This document shows positions 28,482-40,651 of a stretch of 64,000 bases of DNA, piece after piece. Numbering within the stretch: position 1 is the first letter of the stretch; the number at the start of each line of letters is the position of its first letter. The stretch is from Phytoseiulus persimilis. Taxonomy: Eukaryota > Arthropoda > Arachnida > Mesostigmata > Phytoseiidae. A model generated the notes under the pieces. That model worked only from the letters and a program-made list of their open reading frames with translations, did not search any database and was not told the DNA's origin. The translations under genes were made by a program, and so were the position numbers. The stretch lies in the NCBI GenBank assembly GCA_037576195.1, contig CM075103.1:4898001-4962000 (forward strand). Reading direction: 5' to 3'.

Positions 28482-31400
28482 TCATTGAACGTAAACTCCC
28501 GCCTCACCTGTGATCTTTTTCGGAAGAACGCCAAGCTGAGTCCTGGGCTTTGCGGGGCTGGCGTTCAGTTGGAGAGATTCCGGCGTATTACCACCATCCG
28601 TTTCCCTTCTGCAGGGTTCGATGTTGTTTATTTCTCCGTCGCCTCTCTCGTCACTCTCCACTGCCGCCGTTTTCGCTCTGATATTAACAGGGGATTCCTC
28701 TTCGCGATTCACTGGCTTCGGCGGGTCTGCGAAGAGCTGAACATCGGTCAGCTCAAGCTGCGATTTGTTGATTGCTGAGTGTCGTCGGGAGGGTGGGCGG
28801 TCATTGAGATCGGAAAGTGCCGGATATTCCTCAAACATTTGTAGTTCAAACTTCGGTACTGAGGGCGGCAGGAGCTTGGTGTTGTCTTCAGGGGCTGCCT
28901 CTGGTTCGGAGTCGCATGAGGACTGCTGGTGGGCTTTCGGTTTCAACTGTGTCGGCAGCCGAACATTCAGCGCTCGAGTTCTGCAACGATCGGGACGCTG
29001 GGTCAGAGAATGGATTTTGTCAATTCTAGGTCTCGAAGCAAGAGAGGAGGGGTTTCACGCCCGTGAAGTGCGGATGGTTTCGTCTACACAACGCAAGACC
29101 TTCCCCGCTCAACGTACACTTGCTCAGTCCACTGCATTCGGCAACTGCGCGTACCTTCGATCCTTACGGCCGTCCAGCCAGAAAGTTTTCATATTACCCT
29201 TGCCCTGCAGAGAAAGCGAGAGAAGGATTTTACTCAGAATCGAGCGCATTTCCGGGTCCTGTGCGCTTGTCGTCGCTGACCACGGGTCGATAGCAAGGGT
29301 CTCACCTTCACGGGAACTGTTCCTCTCTCAGAAATGTTCCACATTGAGGGGTCGAGCTGTTCCTTTGTCGTCACACTGATGTGAATCCTCAGGGGCTTCA
29401 AATTGGGAGATTTTGTTGGAAGCAAATCAGAAATAATGGCTTCTGCATTCGAATCGATTGGACTTGAAGAAATCGAGTTCGGGATTTCGAGCATCCTCGC
29501 GGCTTACCTCACTGGTGGACTCCATCCGCGACGCGGTGTTGACGCTGTCTCCGAACAGACAGTACCTTGGCATCTTCTGACCTACAATTCCAGCGCATAC
29601 CGAGCCGGAGTGGGCTCCGACACGGATGCGCAAACATTTCCCAGTCGATGGATCCTTGAGTCCTTGGATGCACTGGACCATGTCCAAGGCCATTTCACAG
29701 ATTTTCTCCGCGTGTTTCGCAGAGGGTTCGGGGCATCCGGCGACGATCATATACGCATCTCCGATCGTTTCCACCTATTTTTGAAGAGTTTCAGTGATTA
29801 CCGACTCATAATGCTAACGACCCAAGGCCCAAAGCACCAAAACAAGTTCCTCTGCGACAGGTGTACGCTGTCGGCGTGGAGATTTTTACGAGCGGAGCTC
29901 GTGTTGGCCAGGATTCGGGAATCAACGAGGTCTTGGAGCGGAAGTTTTCAGGACATGGTCGGAGTCGGGCTTCAGAACTTTACAGTCAGAGTCCCGCCCC
30001 GTTAGCCACGCGGCTTTCATAACGGGAAGCAGTTTCGTGACGCTGGCTTGTGTCCGGCATACTTTTCTAGAGAGAAGTTTGCCGTGAAACAGAGGAATCT
30101 TGTTTGTGGTTGGAAACTTCGCGAGCATGATGCGTTCAGGGTGGCTTCGCCCGGAACTTCGGTTCATTCATTGTGGACAGTTTTTCTCTCCCATCTTCTC
30201 GCTTTGCTCTGGGATGTGCCGCACTCGAGTTTCCTCGACCTGAAGTCTCATCTGGACTTTGTCGTTTTTCCTTGAGCCTCAGACAGCGGAGGGGGTCTTC
30301 TTCGTTCGGGTATTTGAACTCTGTACTCACCTTGTAAACTCCGTGCTTGTCCGTTAATTGATCGAACAAGGAATACATCGCGTTCAACATTTGAACGACT
30401 TCGATTGGTGTTAGCCGACTGCAAATTTCCGTGAACGTGACAACGTCCGAGAACAGGATGGTGACGCTATCGAAAAACTGCAAGAACGGAGTCTCCTGAA
30501 GAAATGATTCCGAGCCCCCTGCAGGCCACTTCGTGACTCAGGGTTGTCTCGAACACGTTTCCCTACTGGCAGTTATGTTTGTCACTCTTCTCCCTTCAGT
30601 CATAGGAATCCCCGGAGAAGATATGTAAGTGCGGCTCGCGTTACCAACGAAGTAGGCAGTCAGATCGGATTCCACTCATACATTTCCCAAGAGTCTACCG
30701 ACAATCGTGAGTGCTGCGAACACTGCTTTGAACTCCACTCCAGGAGCCTTGTCGAGATCTGTACCGTTTTCGTAGCCCGTGTGCGCAAAGCCGCTCTCCA
30801 CCAAACTGCCCGAAGACACTCTTCTCATTCATACACTCTTTCGAAGCAAAGTGCATGAATTACCGTCAGAATCTCGAGCCTCTCGAACCTCCTCCCAACA
30901 GTAGGCCCTGCGCCAAGTATGAGCTCTTAGAGACCCGTTTTCAGAAACGGGGAGTGCTCGATGGAGAGAGTTTATCAGGTGGTTCATATGCACGAAATGG
31001 CTCCGAGCAGCTATTCGACAGAATACACAGCTGAGCTTTTGAGCCGTAGGCGCTCCGTTCCGGGCTCCGTGCTCGGACCTCGTCCTCAACACCAATTCTC
31101 CCGCTCCTCGTCGAGGAATCGAGACATCTCACGGTCCTCGTGGAATCGTGCGGAATGTTCGACTTGGATTTCATGACCTGCCCCTGATCCTCGCGTCTCG
31201 CCCATATCCTCCGAAGGGAGGCTACGCAATAATGGAGAACAGCCCTGATCGTCTCGGAATAGACTCACCTGACATGTATCGACATGGCTTTCCCCTCTCC
31301 GGAGTTTATCAGCTACTGTTTTTGGTATCATCTGGTACAACAGCTCATCCGTCCTCCTCATTTCGAGATCGAGTTTCTTCATTGAGTCTTCGAGTTGTTT

Positions 31401-34400
31401 ACTTTTCTGTAGTTCCTGCGAGACAGAGTGTCATTGGAGATCAAATGTCGAGACCTATGATGTTGCTCAGGTAGATAAGTGGAGCCACCCAAACGTGGAA
31501 TTGGATTGGAGCAACCACTCTATAATGGAACGCCCCCAAAAACTCAGCTACGACCCCCCATCCCGAGTAATTCTCTGTTTTCTGAACCCGGTGTTTTTTG
31601 TCGGGTTGCTTCCCATCGTGTTTTGAAAGAGTCCCATCACGTTCGTCTCGAAGAGGGAAGAAACAGTTCATTAGGTCTAGATGAGTGCGTAACACGCCCA
31701 AGGAGCCATGGCGGTCTGCAGTCTCGTAATTTCCCTTGAGATTGATGGATTCATGGATGGATCAGATGGATGGATGGATGGATTAATTAGTCCCGAGTCG
31801 AGTAAACAGAAGAGAGAGGTCGCTTCCCTCGCATCCCCCTATCGGTTCCTTGACGAACGAACTGATCAGTCGAACGTGCATTACCAATCGGCCTTGCGCC
31901 GAGAGAGATGGCTCCAAGACCGGAGAGATCAGCGTTGAATAGGTAGATAATTAAACGCTCCACCCGGTCGGAAAAGCGCCCGATCTAGTTTCATAATCTG
32001 TTGTTGGCTTCTAGAGGAACCTTCGCTATCCTCCCTTGAGCTTCGTGATGGGGAAAAAGATCCCCCTACGCACACACGTATCCTGTAATTGGCACGGATG
32101 CTCTGCTGCGGGAATTCGGTGGCGAAAGCAAGTTAAGTTGAACAAACCTGATCGAGAGCCATCTTGAGCTCAGAGCTTTGCTGCTGACCTGCCAGAACCA
32201 TATCTCGGGAAAAATCGTGCATTGATAGATCGTTGACGTAGAGCCCAGTCAATACCATGGTACTGAGGTCCCGCATCCTGCAAATAATCCTCGCGCATGA
32301 GTCGACCTGCGAAGTTCAGGCATTATTGATCAATCATCATCAATCAATCCACGGATCGATGTGTAGTTGCATGGATCGGTTGATGAATCATGCACTGTTG
32401 TCATGAGCATTGATAAACTCAGCCATCGGAGACTCATTGATACATCTCGCCACATGGATAGATGGGGGGTACGAAATGATCAATGCTTGAGCTTCCTAGC
32501 TCTACTCATGAGAATCGATCAATGTATATTGCCAGGAAGACCCCGAGATCTCGCCACTAGCCACACGTTCGAGCTTAAATATTGGTGGCAGAACATGTGG
32601 AAGGAACCAGATCTCCCGCAGAATCCTAGCGCGGCATCTCAGCTTTCCATTTTACATGGGATACTCCCATCGGACTGGATTAACAGATTCCGGAAGGTAG
32701 TGCCGGTCGACCCTGCCTTTATTGTCGCCTTTATTGAAATTCCAGCAGAGATAGAAGAGGAACCGGAGATTTGTGAGCCCCTCTCAAGATTTCTTAGGAA
32801 TTTGAAGTCGGCAGCTGTGAAGAGCGACTCGCTTACTATCTCCGCGCACGCAACGATCCCGGGAAAAAGTACGCTACGATCCATGAGCAGTTGATGAGGA
32901 TACAGATCGCCATGAGTTCTGTTGACGACTTTTTATCTCGCGACTCCGGGAACTTTCATTGTGGGCGGTCAATGTCGTTTCCTCCGCCTGGCAGTACTTA
33001 ATGAGAGTCGTGCGTTGTATCTTAGTCGCGGGTGTGAGTCATTCACTCGTCGTCCGAACGGCGTCGAGCCGGAACCCTATTTCAAATGAAGTCGTGACCA
33101 TTCCCCAAAGTAGATTCAATTTCAGAATCGTGGAGAACAGGTTCCTAACGCGAACTCTTTCGAAATCCCAGGAAGAGTACCGACCAGAAGAAACCGGAGA
33201 CCGAGCCGCCGCTGCTTTCTGGGCCCTGTTTTTCAAGGTTCCTTCAACTTTCCGGGAGTCTCGACTACTCGGGAGATGTTTTGTTTTCCGTAGGACAGCT
33301 GGCAAGGATTTCCCATCGCTTTGAAGGGAGGGACATCCCTCTCGGGTTCCCATGCCATCCTCCGAAAGATCGTCAGCTTCCTCCTGGTGACTTTGCTTCT
33401 GAAGAGAACGGAGCCTTGAGACAGAAACGCGACTGGAAACTCATCCGACCGTTTGCGGTAAAGCACCGATTCCTCGAATGTATGGTGAGAGGGAAAAGGC
33501 AAACATGTTCCTCCTCCGATATCCTGAGCAAGCTCTCTGCGGCTCGGCCTGGAAGAGCTCTCCGCGGAAGCGACTTCCTTCGGATTTGAATGAACAGCGT
33601 GGGCTCGGAAGCCCAACCCAACCGTAAAAGGCGTCATTCTCGCGGAACGCGCGGAGAATACGGAATCGTTCCACAGCTACGCCCCTTTCTAATGTCGCGC
33701 TGCTCGAACCTCGAGCGCCTAGCTTTTCAAGCTGGACAGGAGAGCTTTTTCCTGGCTACTCAAGACAGTACTCACACGGGCGCCGCGAGGTAGACCATGG
33801 CTTGCCATTCCTCCATGAACAGCATTTGTCCCTTGAGATGCAGGAGCGTGTCCTCGTAAACCGAGTCGTCCTGGTCAAGGAAGGGCGAGCTTCCCTCGTG
33901 TTCCGGATCGATATTCGACTGCGCTTTGACAGCTTCTAGTGTTGTGAGTTCGAACACGTTGTTGAGATGAGCCAATATCTGGAATCATATATCCGAAGTG
34001 CAGAGAAATTCGTCGCGTGATTCACCAGACTCCCATTGTATGTACAGCGTGCTGTCCCGCCGTACTGCGAGGAAAACATCTGCTCACACTGTTCCAGCTG
34101 CACTCGATTAAAGGTCTCGTGAGATCAAAGACCTGAGGCATGCGTTTGTTGAGCGCCGTCGGCATAACGGTCATCAATGTTTTACCGAGATTGGCGATTG
34201 TCAGTTGCTGGTCGAATACGATGGAAAAGGGAAAAATCTCGAGGAAAACGTGCGCCTTCACAGGTAGGAGCTTGCGACCCAATTCGATGGTGTCGATATC
34301 CTGCAAAAAGAAGGGGAAAATAATGATGGTCGATTCACCGAGAGATGTCGCGAGAGTATCTAGCTGTAAGTTAGAGTTATTCCGCTGTGACAGGCTCCCG

Positions 34401-37400
34401 CAGAGAATTCCCCGCGATTCTGTCCTTCCGCCCCTAATGTGGATTGATGTATCATTAGATGTTGCTATTGCACGCTCGCTGCGTGGCCAGAAGTCGCCAG
34501 AGAATTGCGGTATGAAATCACGTAAATCGAGTGCCTCTGCGCCCGTGTGACAGCAGCCTCCTACAGCGGATTCTTCTACCCCTTTTTGGACAATTTGCGC
34601 CTCTCGGCCGGAGCTGCGTTCTGGGGATGCGATTCGCCTCAGATCAGTGTCTTTTCTAGCTTTCATTTTGCGCCGAGGACTTCCAGTGCCGTTCAGGTTT
34701 CAAACTCAGTGCCGGGTGATGAGCTCCGCTCCGTCGAAGCGCAAAAAAGGCCATCAGGAGGTGGTTTCGAGTTTCGCGAAACTCTGAACCCGGAACTTGA
34801 TCCGGTATCGGTCTGGGCTATCCCTGTTTTTCTTTTTTATCAAGTCATGAGGCTTTCATCAGAGTTGTCAGCCCGGCCGGCAGCTTCGGTTAAAGTGGGA
34901 AATGGTTGGACGCTCCCTAAACGTTGATGCCAAACCCGTTAGACGCGGCAATCCGAAGCTGAAAGAGGTTTATTCCTTGGTCCTATACTCGACGCTCACA
35001 GCCGCCCTCGGAGTTTCGGAAAATGAGATCCGGGGTGTCAACTCTCGGTTGGTTCTTTCTTCTGAAACCTCCGAGACTAATATCCGGCAGGGATCATGGT
35101 TCTGGAGTGTATCGTAATCGCTAAGGTTTTCCTGGGCTTAGAATGGAGGTGTGAACGAGATTGCAGCCGGGACTGCGGAACAGCTGCCCTCTCTATCTTC
35201 CCCAGTTGATGAGGCTCTCCCATCCATCGATTGTCGAAAGCATTCTCGGGGAACACTATCATGAGAGGAGGAATTGAGGGGCGGTCCGATCTCCCTAATC
35301 TCCATCGTGAACCGACCACACTTCAATCCCGTTCACATCGAGTTCTACAACAGCCTGCGAGAGCACGCACCAGACACGGCCGATACAAATTCGATTATTG
35401 AAGTTTCATCTCGATCGAAAGACCGTTCCATCTATCGAGGAGTGGCGCTGGCTCCGAGCCCTGATGGAATCGTTGTCAGCCGACAAATCTGGGAGGAAGG
35501 CCATGCTATCTGAGAGATGAGACATCCAGCGGGAATCTGCTGACCTCACAGAACAATCAAGCCGAGCCTGTGCGATGGGTACACGGACGCCGAAATGCAA
35601 TCAAAGCCTCCGGGCCCAAAATGTTTTGGAACGCTGGATGTCCGTCTTCTGCTAGGGGTTCCTCCATTCCGGATTTCCATTTAAAGTATGGGTAGACTAG
35701 AATTCCTTTCACATTTCCGGGTCACCTGGCCACTTTGGGCCTGAGTACTCCTGGGGAGGAATAAGTGGGTCTTTCCCGGGAAAGAACAAGCAAAACGCTC
35801 CTCTCCCCGCAGGGGAGGGGGTTATGCGGACCACGGCAATTCAGGAGGGCTGATGCCTGATGAAAATAATTCCAATGCTGAATTCCACGGGGAAAAACAC
35901 TTTCCTTCATTCGTTAGAAGCTCTGTAGTGCTCGGCCACGGCACTCATCGAAATCGGGCTTTGAATCTTCAGAACTCAAACGGCTCTCGAGAAATCGAAT
36001 CTTCTAAGGTTCCCCAGAGTCTCCTCGCCCACCTACGCACTGAGCTGCGTCTTCATTGTGAAGCGATGAAGATCTTCACTGCTCGGTGACGTCAGCGCCG
36101 GCTTCCTGACGCGTGCATTGGCCTGATGGCATCGGATTTATATATCGGATAGCGACGAGCTAACGGTTCAGTTTCTGTGAATCAAGAGCCCACAGACACC
36201 TGGTGACTCTCCCAGGAGTTATTCTCGTTCACGGCCGATTTTTGCTCTCGGCAGGGGAATCGAGGAGAACATATTTCTCACTACAAGGTCTCGAGTCTTC
36301 CACGTGAGTACCTAGGGAACCTCGAGCTAATGGAACGTTTGCGTTAACGTTCCCAGGCGTACATGTCTCATGACAAGCTACAACGGGCCCCAAATCAGAG
36401 TTTTTCCCCTGGGTTTCGACAGAATTTTTTTTTTTGGCCAGGAGCTTATTGGATGCGATGATCTGCCCGGGATCCAAGGTTCCAGTAGGAAAACTCACCA
36501 GAGCTCCGATCGTGGGTTTGAAAGCCGTATTTCGAAACTTCAGCCGCATGACAACGTGCTGAGTGTTGAAAATGGATTCTTCCCTGAGGATGTCGACTTC
36601 AACGGTCGTGTTGTAGAAATGATTACCGACCTCCTTGATTTGTCCTGTAAACAGCAAGCAAGGTTTTAGCCTACTTATATTGATAGCTCTACGTTAACAC
36701 GACTGATGAGTGCCCAATCCAATTAGCGGATCAAACCGCTCTGCTATCCGAGCCACTGAGGGAACGACTGACTGATTGCACACTCACCGATCGTATACCA
36801 CAGATAACCCCTCCGGGTGCTCCGGTAGTGGAGAGTCAAGCCAGACTCCGACTCTTGCTCACAGAAAAAAGAGGGCGCCTTCATTTTCGGGTAACTGAAT
36901 TTGAGGTACTCATGCAGATTGTCGAGGCCGTTTATGAAGTCCCGCATGTGGCGTCCAAGCACGGAGAGCACCCGATCGTATCCATATTGGGCGAGGAACG
37001 AGACGAAGTAAGTGCCCATCCCTTCTAGAAACTCGTTCTCGGGGGCACGGAGCATCTGAATTCGAATGGAACCGCCGTCATTTTCGGAGAATCAAAATCT
37101 AGAAAACATTCTGGCGGCTCGGGGAACCTCGGCGAGCCCCGGCTCCTTGTAACGCTGCCAGAGATAACATCTGGGGATTTCGAAGAAATTCCAGAGATCA
37201 TTCACGCACTCGGATCTGTCCGAGCAAAGTCTGCGCCCTCGATCCAACCGCAGCCGAGAACTGATAGGATCGGCGAAGCTTTTGAGATTCGGTTCAGTGT
37301 TGCCCAGACGCGGCATTGAACGCTGTTGTACCTTGCATCCTTTACCAACAATGCGCAGAATGACGCTGTCGGGGTAGATGTCGTGCGTAGTAAAAGATGG

Positions 37401-37499
37401 ATGTTCCACCCGGGCCTGACGACGTATTTCTTCCCATTTGTCCTCGCCGTAGACAGCGATGATGTACTGCCTGAGATTCTCGAAGATCAATCCGTACAT
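28482..37499 (-). CDS. Gyc88E: Atypical soluble guanylyl cyclase, Gyc88E type (complete, 12 exons, 775 aa)
   Basis: Haem-containing cyclase that makes cGMP; the Drosophila homologue senses oxygen and responds weakly to NO. Exons: 37332-37499, 36788-37055, 36499-36644, 34088-34300, 33776-33978, 32148-32277, 31269-31415, 30331-30477, 29508-29774, 29306-29395, 29155-29204, 28482-28980; phases match at all junctions. Domains: H-NOX about 1-180 with proximal His104 (GLDNLHEYL) and the haem-propionate motif YRSTR (133-137); HNOBA/PAS about 200-370; coiled coil about 370-420 ([20 protein letters not shown]); cyclase about 426-600. Metal Asp436 (FSDVVTF) and Asp480, guanine-selecting Glu476 and Cys546, and Asn553/Arg557 ([11 protein letters not shown]) are all present, so a homodimer could be active. 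A 165-residue Ser/Glu/Pro-rich tail ends the protein. Gyc89D-type or beta-1 paralogues are alternatives, but sequence is closest to 88E as I recall it. Confidence 0.95.
31741..31783 (+). repeat. Degenerate (GGAT)n repeat in a guanylyl cyclase intron
   Basis: ATGGATGGATGG-type run inside the intron between exons 6 and 7 of the guanylyl cyclase gene. Confidence 0.75.
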
Positions 37500-39447
37500 C
37501 CTTCAACGAGCCACTGGAATGAAACGAAGATGAGTTGACTGGGAATCGTGTTCGTGTATCCCTCCCGCTTCTCTCTGTGTGTTGAATGGGGGCTTTTTGC
37601 GATGTCTCGAGCCCCTGTTGGACTGGAGTTCAAAGTATGAGAACTCCGAGAACTACGAATCCAGACTTCAACAGCCAGACAGCTCGTCTTGGCATTTTAT
37701 AGCTCGGGTTGAATCGAAGAATGGAAGATCCATGAAACGGACAAGAGCTTGTAGAATAAGTGGAATTTTTCCTGCCCCGAGACCGGCGTTCGGAAATCTA
37801 TCATCCGTTGGGGATGACAGTGGAGTTTCCCCAGCGGGAGGACCCCAGAGTTTCAAATCTGAAACTCTGGGGAACCTCCCGACGAACTCCCGCGCTTTTG
37901 CTTCTTTTGTTGTGGAGTCTCCATGTGTATCTGGAAGCGATTATCTTCGACTGCTTCTACCCATGAGATGAATGAGAATAGGAGGATTCGGATTCCGGAT
38001 CTTCCTTCTCATTGTGTTCCGGACAAACTCGCAGTAACCTCGCCGCAGATCATTCCGTGTTTCGAGCGGCAGTGGAAGAGCTTGGAAACGATAGTTTTGT
38101 ATTGATTCATGCGCTGTTGGCGAACTGAAACGTCTCGTTTGGGAGCTCTTTAGCGAGAGGAGCTGTGCGTGAAACTCGATCAGGACTCGACCACGCTGGT
38201 AAGGTAAACTTAGGGATCGTTTCATATTTCACTGAGGTGACGCATATCCGCGGAAAACATCTCTCACGGTGTGTTATGACGATTCCAAATTTTTCTCACT
38301 AACACGAGAGCGAGCAGATCTGCCTCAGGTATTGGGAGTTCTTACTCTTAGAGACCCCCACGGAAAGGACGTTTCCGGAAGAAATTCATCAGAGACACGG
38401 GCTCCAAACTCGCCGAACGAAGCTCATGAGTGAACTGCAAAAAAAGTCGAAGAGGCTCCGGGGACAAATATGCTCGATAGTTGTCTCGAGTTGGGTTGAG
38501 TTCTCTCGACGTCCGAGTCGAGGTTCCGGATGAATTGGGCGTTGAGCCGCACCCTGGTTCAAGGATTCACTCGATTCCGCCCCCCCCCCTCCCCCTATTC
38601 TTTTTATAATTTCGGGAGCTAATGGGCGAGCCAGACTAGGGTGCGCCCGGCTGTATCTGCTCCGAACAAAGCACGAGTCATCCTTGAAGGAACAAGAGCG
38701 CGAACTCTCTCGTGGACATCACCCCCCAACATCCCAGGCGTCGATTCGACTTGGAGTACCCACTGCGCCGCATTAAGGAGCCGCGTGCGTCAGATGCTGC
38801 ATTGCACTCTTACCACGAGAACGTCGTCCAGGAAACGAGGAGCCTACAATGGATAAACGGGAGACTCGCAATTTGCAGGCCATCTGGCCTGATCTATTTA
38901 TCACAGCAGAACCGTTACAGTCCAAGCGGTCGACAAGCGACCCCACTAGGACGCTCGGCCGACACGGAGCCTGCCGAGCTGAGGAGATACGGCGAATAAT
39001 TTCGTTTGCTTTCGCTGGATCTTCAAGCGTTTGACGGCACACGTTTCCAGGACAGAGACAGGACCCGCTCGATCCATTTCTGATGAGAGTCTCCGAACCG
39101 GATGTTTGTCTCTTTTTTTTTACGTTCTTGAGTGCTGATCCCCGAGGTGCGACGTTCTTTGCTCCCGAAACTCGGCGGGTGGCGAATAAGCCGCGCTTCG
39201 TCCCGTCCACGATCCGTTGTGTCTGGGAGAACCGGGTGCGATCCGATCGATCTCTTGGAGAGCCGCCGACAGATTACCTCGACAGACCAGACGTCTTGGG
39301 GATCAAGGAAACCACATGCTTTCATCCTGAGAGCAAATCGGAAGCACGATGGAATCTCCCTCCACTATCAACAGCCGGTGCACTGAGCGGGAGCGAAAGT
39401 TATTGTGCCCCGCACCGGAAACGCGGGAATTCTCTCGATTTCAAGCC
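37500..39447. other. Intergenic between guanylyl cyclase start and ACMSD end
   Basis: No recognisable coding region. Contains the near-perfect hairpin at 37836-37880 and a C-rich/T-rich stretch at about 38580-38605. Being upstream of the cyclase ATG (37499), it should include that gene's promoter. Confidence 0.45.
37836..37880. repeat. Strong inverted repeat (hairpin), about 20-bp stem, 4-base loop
   Basis: The inner stem CCCCAGAGTTTCA / TGAAACTCTGGGG is perfect over 13 bp with loop AATC; after a one-base bulge it continues through GGGAGG / CCTCCC. It is about 340 bases upstream of the guanylyl cyclase start codon. Confidence 0.85.
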
Positions 39448-39453
39448 TTTATT
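39448..39453 (-). terminator. Poly(A) signal of ACMSD
   Basis: AATAAA on the minus strand about 175 bases after the ACMSD stop codon. Confidence 0.5.
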
Positions 39454-39628
39454 ATTCTGCATGGTTTTATATATCCATTCAAAAAATTCAAATTACACGG
39501 ACGAAGTTATGATACAGGAAGTCCAGAAGGTTCTCCTTCCTGGCGTCTCGACCAGAGCACGCGGAATCTCGATCGGCAGCGAAAAGTACTCCGCCTGACG
39601 ACTTCCAGGACGATCTCCGGAGCTCGAC

Positions 39629-40651
39629 TCAGATCGAGCTGAGCTGCATCCCCAGGAACTCGGCCCCGTTACGCCATAGGAGTCTCTCACGCAGGGTGTC
39701 GGAGAGGTCTGCGTTCTCAATGAGAGCGCCCGGCCGCTCAATCTCACCGAGTGGGAATGGGTAGTCGCTTCCGAGGCAAACGCGATCCCCGCCGAAGACG
39801 TCAACGAGGAATCGGAGCGCTCTTTCATCGTGAACGAGCGAGTCCGCGTAGAGTTTCCCCATGTACGATGTCGGAGGTGTCTGGTTGTCGACGGCGCACA
39901 GGTCGGGCCTGCAGTCGAAGCCGTGCTGGATGCGACCCAAAGTGTAGGGGAACGAGCCGGCTCCGTGCGCGAAACAGAACTTGAGCCGCGGGAAACGCTC
40001 CAGCACAGCGCCGAACAGCACGGAGCAGATCGCGTGCGAGGTCTCGGCCGGCATTCCCACCAGCCACGGCATCCAGTACTTTTTCATGCGGCCGTCCATC
40101 TGCATGTCCCAAGGATGGACGAAGATACTGACTCCGAGGTCCTCGGCCGCCTTGTAGAACGGGTCCAGCTCCGCGGAGTTCAAGTCCCACGCGTTGATGT
40201 GCGACCCGATCTCGACGCAGTTGATGTGCAGCTCCGAATTGACGCGTTTCAGCTCCTCGGCGGCGAGCAGCGGCGATTGCAGGGGCACGGTAGCCATCCC
40301 GACGAACCGATCGGGGTGGTCTTTGACTACGCCGGCGATGTGATCGTTAAGGAACCGATGAAAGCGTTGTACGTCGGCGCCTTCCGCCCAGTAGTTGAAC
40401 AACACCGGTACCGTAGACAATGCTTGTATCGTGACGCCCGTCGCATCCATCTCGCTGATCCGAGTCACTGGATCGAACAAATTCCTGTCGACTTTGCGGA
40501 AAAACGTACCGTCGTCGTAGCGCATCTCGTACTCGTCGTCGGCGACCTTGTGCATTTGGACCCAGCCTCCATACCCGGATTTGGACTTGAGATCGGGCCA
40601 CGTCTCGGGGAGGATATGAGCGTGCAGATCCAGCTTCGTGACGGACGCCAT
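39629..40651 (-). CDS. Acmsd: ACMSD, 2-amino-3-carboxymuconate-6-semialdehyde decarboxylase (340 aa, one exon)
   Basis: Zinc amidohydrolase-superfamily enzyme of the kynurenine pathway. It decarboxylates ACMS and so diverts tryptophan carbon from NAD/quinolinate synthesis toward acetyl-CoA. The full 340-residue frame begins MASVTKLDLHAHILPETWPD and matches the metazoan family end to end. The metal site is complete: His10 and His12 (DLHAH), His179 (FVHPWDM), His229 (CFAHGAGSFPYTLGR) and Asp296 (CLGSDYPFPLG). Substrate-pocket residues around YWMPWLVGMPAETSHAIC are also kept. The gene has no intron and higher GC than its surroundings, whereas vertebrate ACMSD is split into many exons. That fits intron loss or retroposition, but the enzyme itself looks functional. 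Confidence 0.96.
   Translation of the reverse strand: MASVTKLDLHAHILPETWPDLKSKSGYGGWVQMHKVADDEYEMRYDDGTFFRKVDRNLFDPVTRISEMDATGVTIQALSTVPVLFNYWAEGADVQRFHRFLNDHIAGVVKDHPDRFVGMATVPLQSPLLAAEELKRVNSELHINCVEIGSHINAWDLNSAELDPFYKAAEDLGVSIFVHPWDMQMDGRMKKYWMPWLVGMPAETSHAICSVLFGAVLERFPRLKFCFAHGAGSFPYTLGRIQHGFDCRPDLCAVDNQTPPTSYMGKLYADSLVHDERALRFLVDVFGGDRVCLGSDYPFPLGEIERPGALIENADLSDTLRERLLWRNGAEFLGMQLSSI

Noticed and set aside
34547-34927. Plus-strand frame of 126 codons
   Set aside because: Lies inside a guanylyl cyclase intron on the other strand, with no splice-consistent partners or known domain.
36705-36775. tRNA-like string on the minus strand (GCTCGGATAGCAGAGCGGTTTGATCC)
   Set aside because: Resembles a D-arm region, but no matching acceptor stem, anticodon arm or TPsiC box follows, and it lies in a guanylyl cyclase intron.
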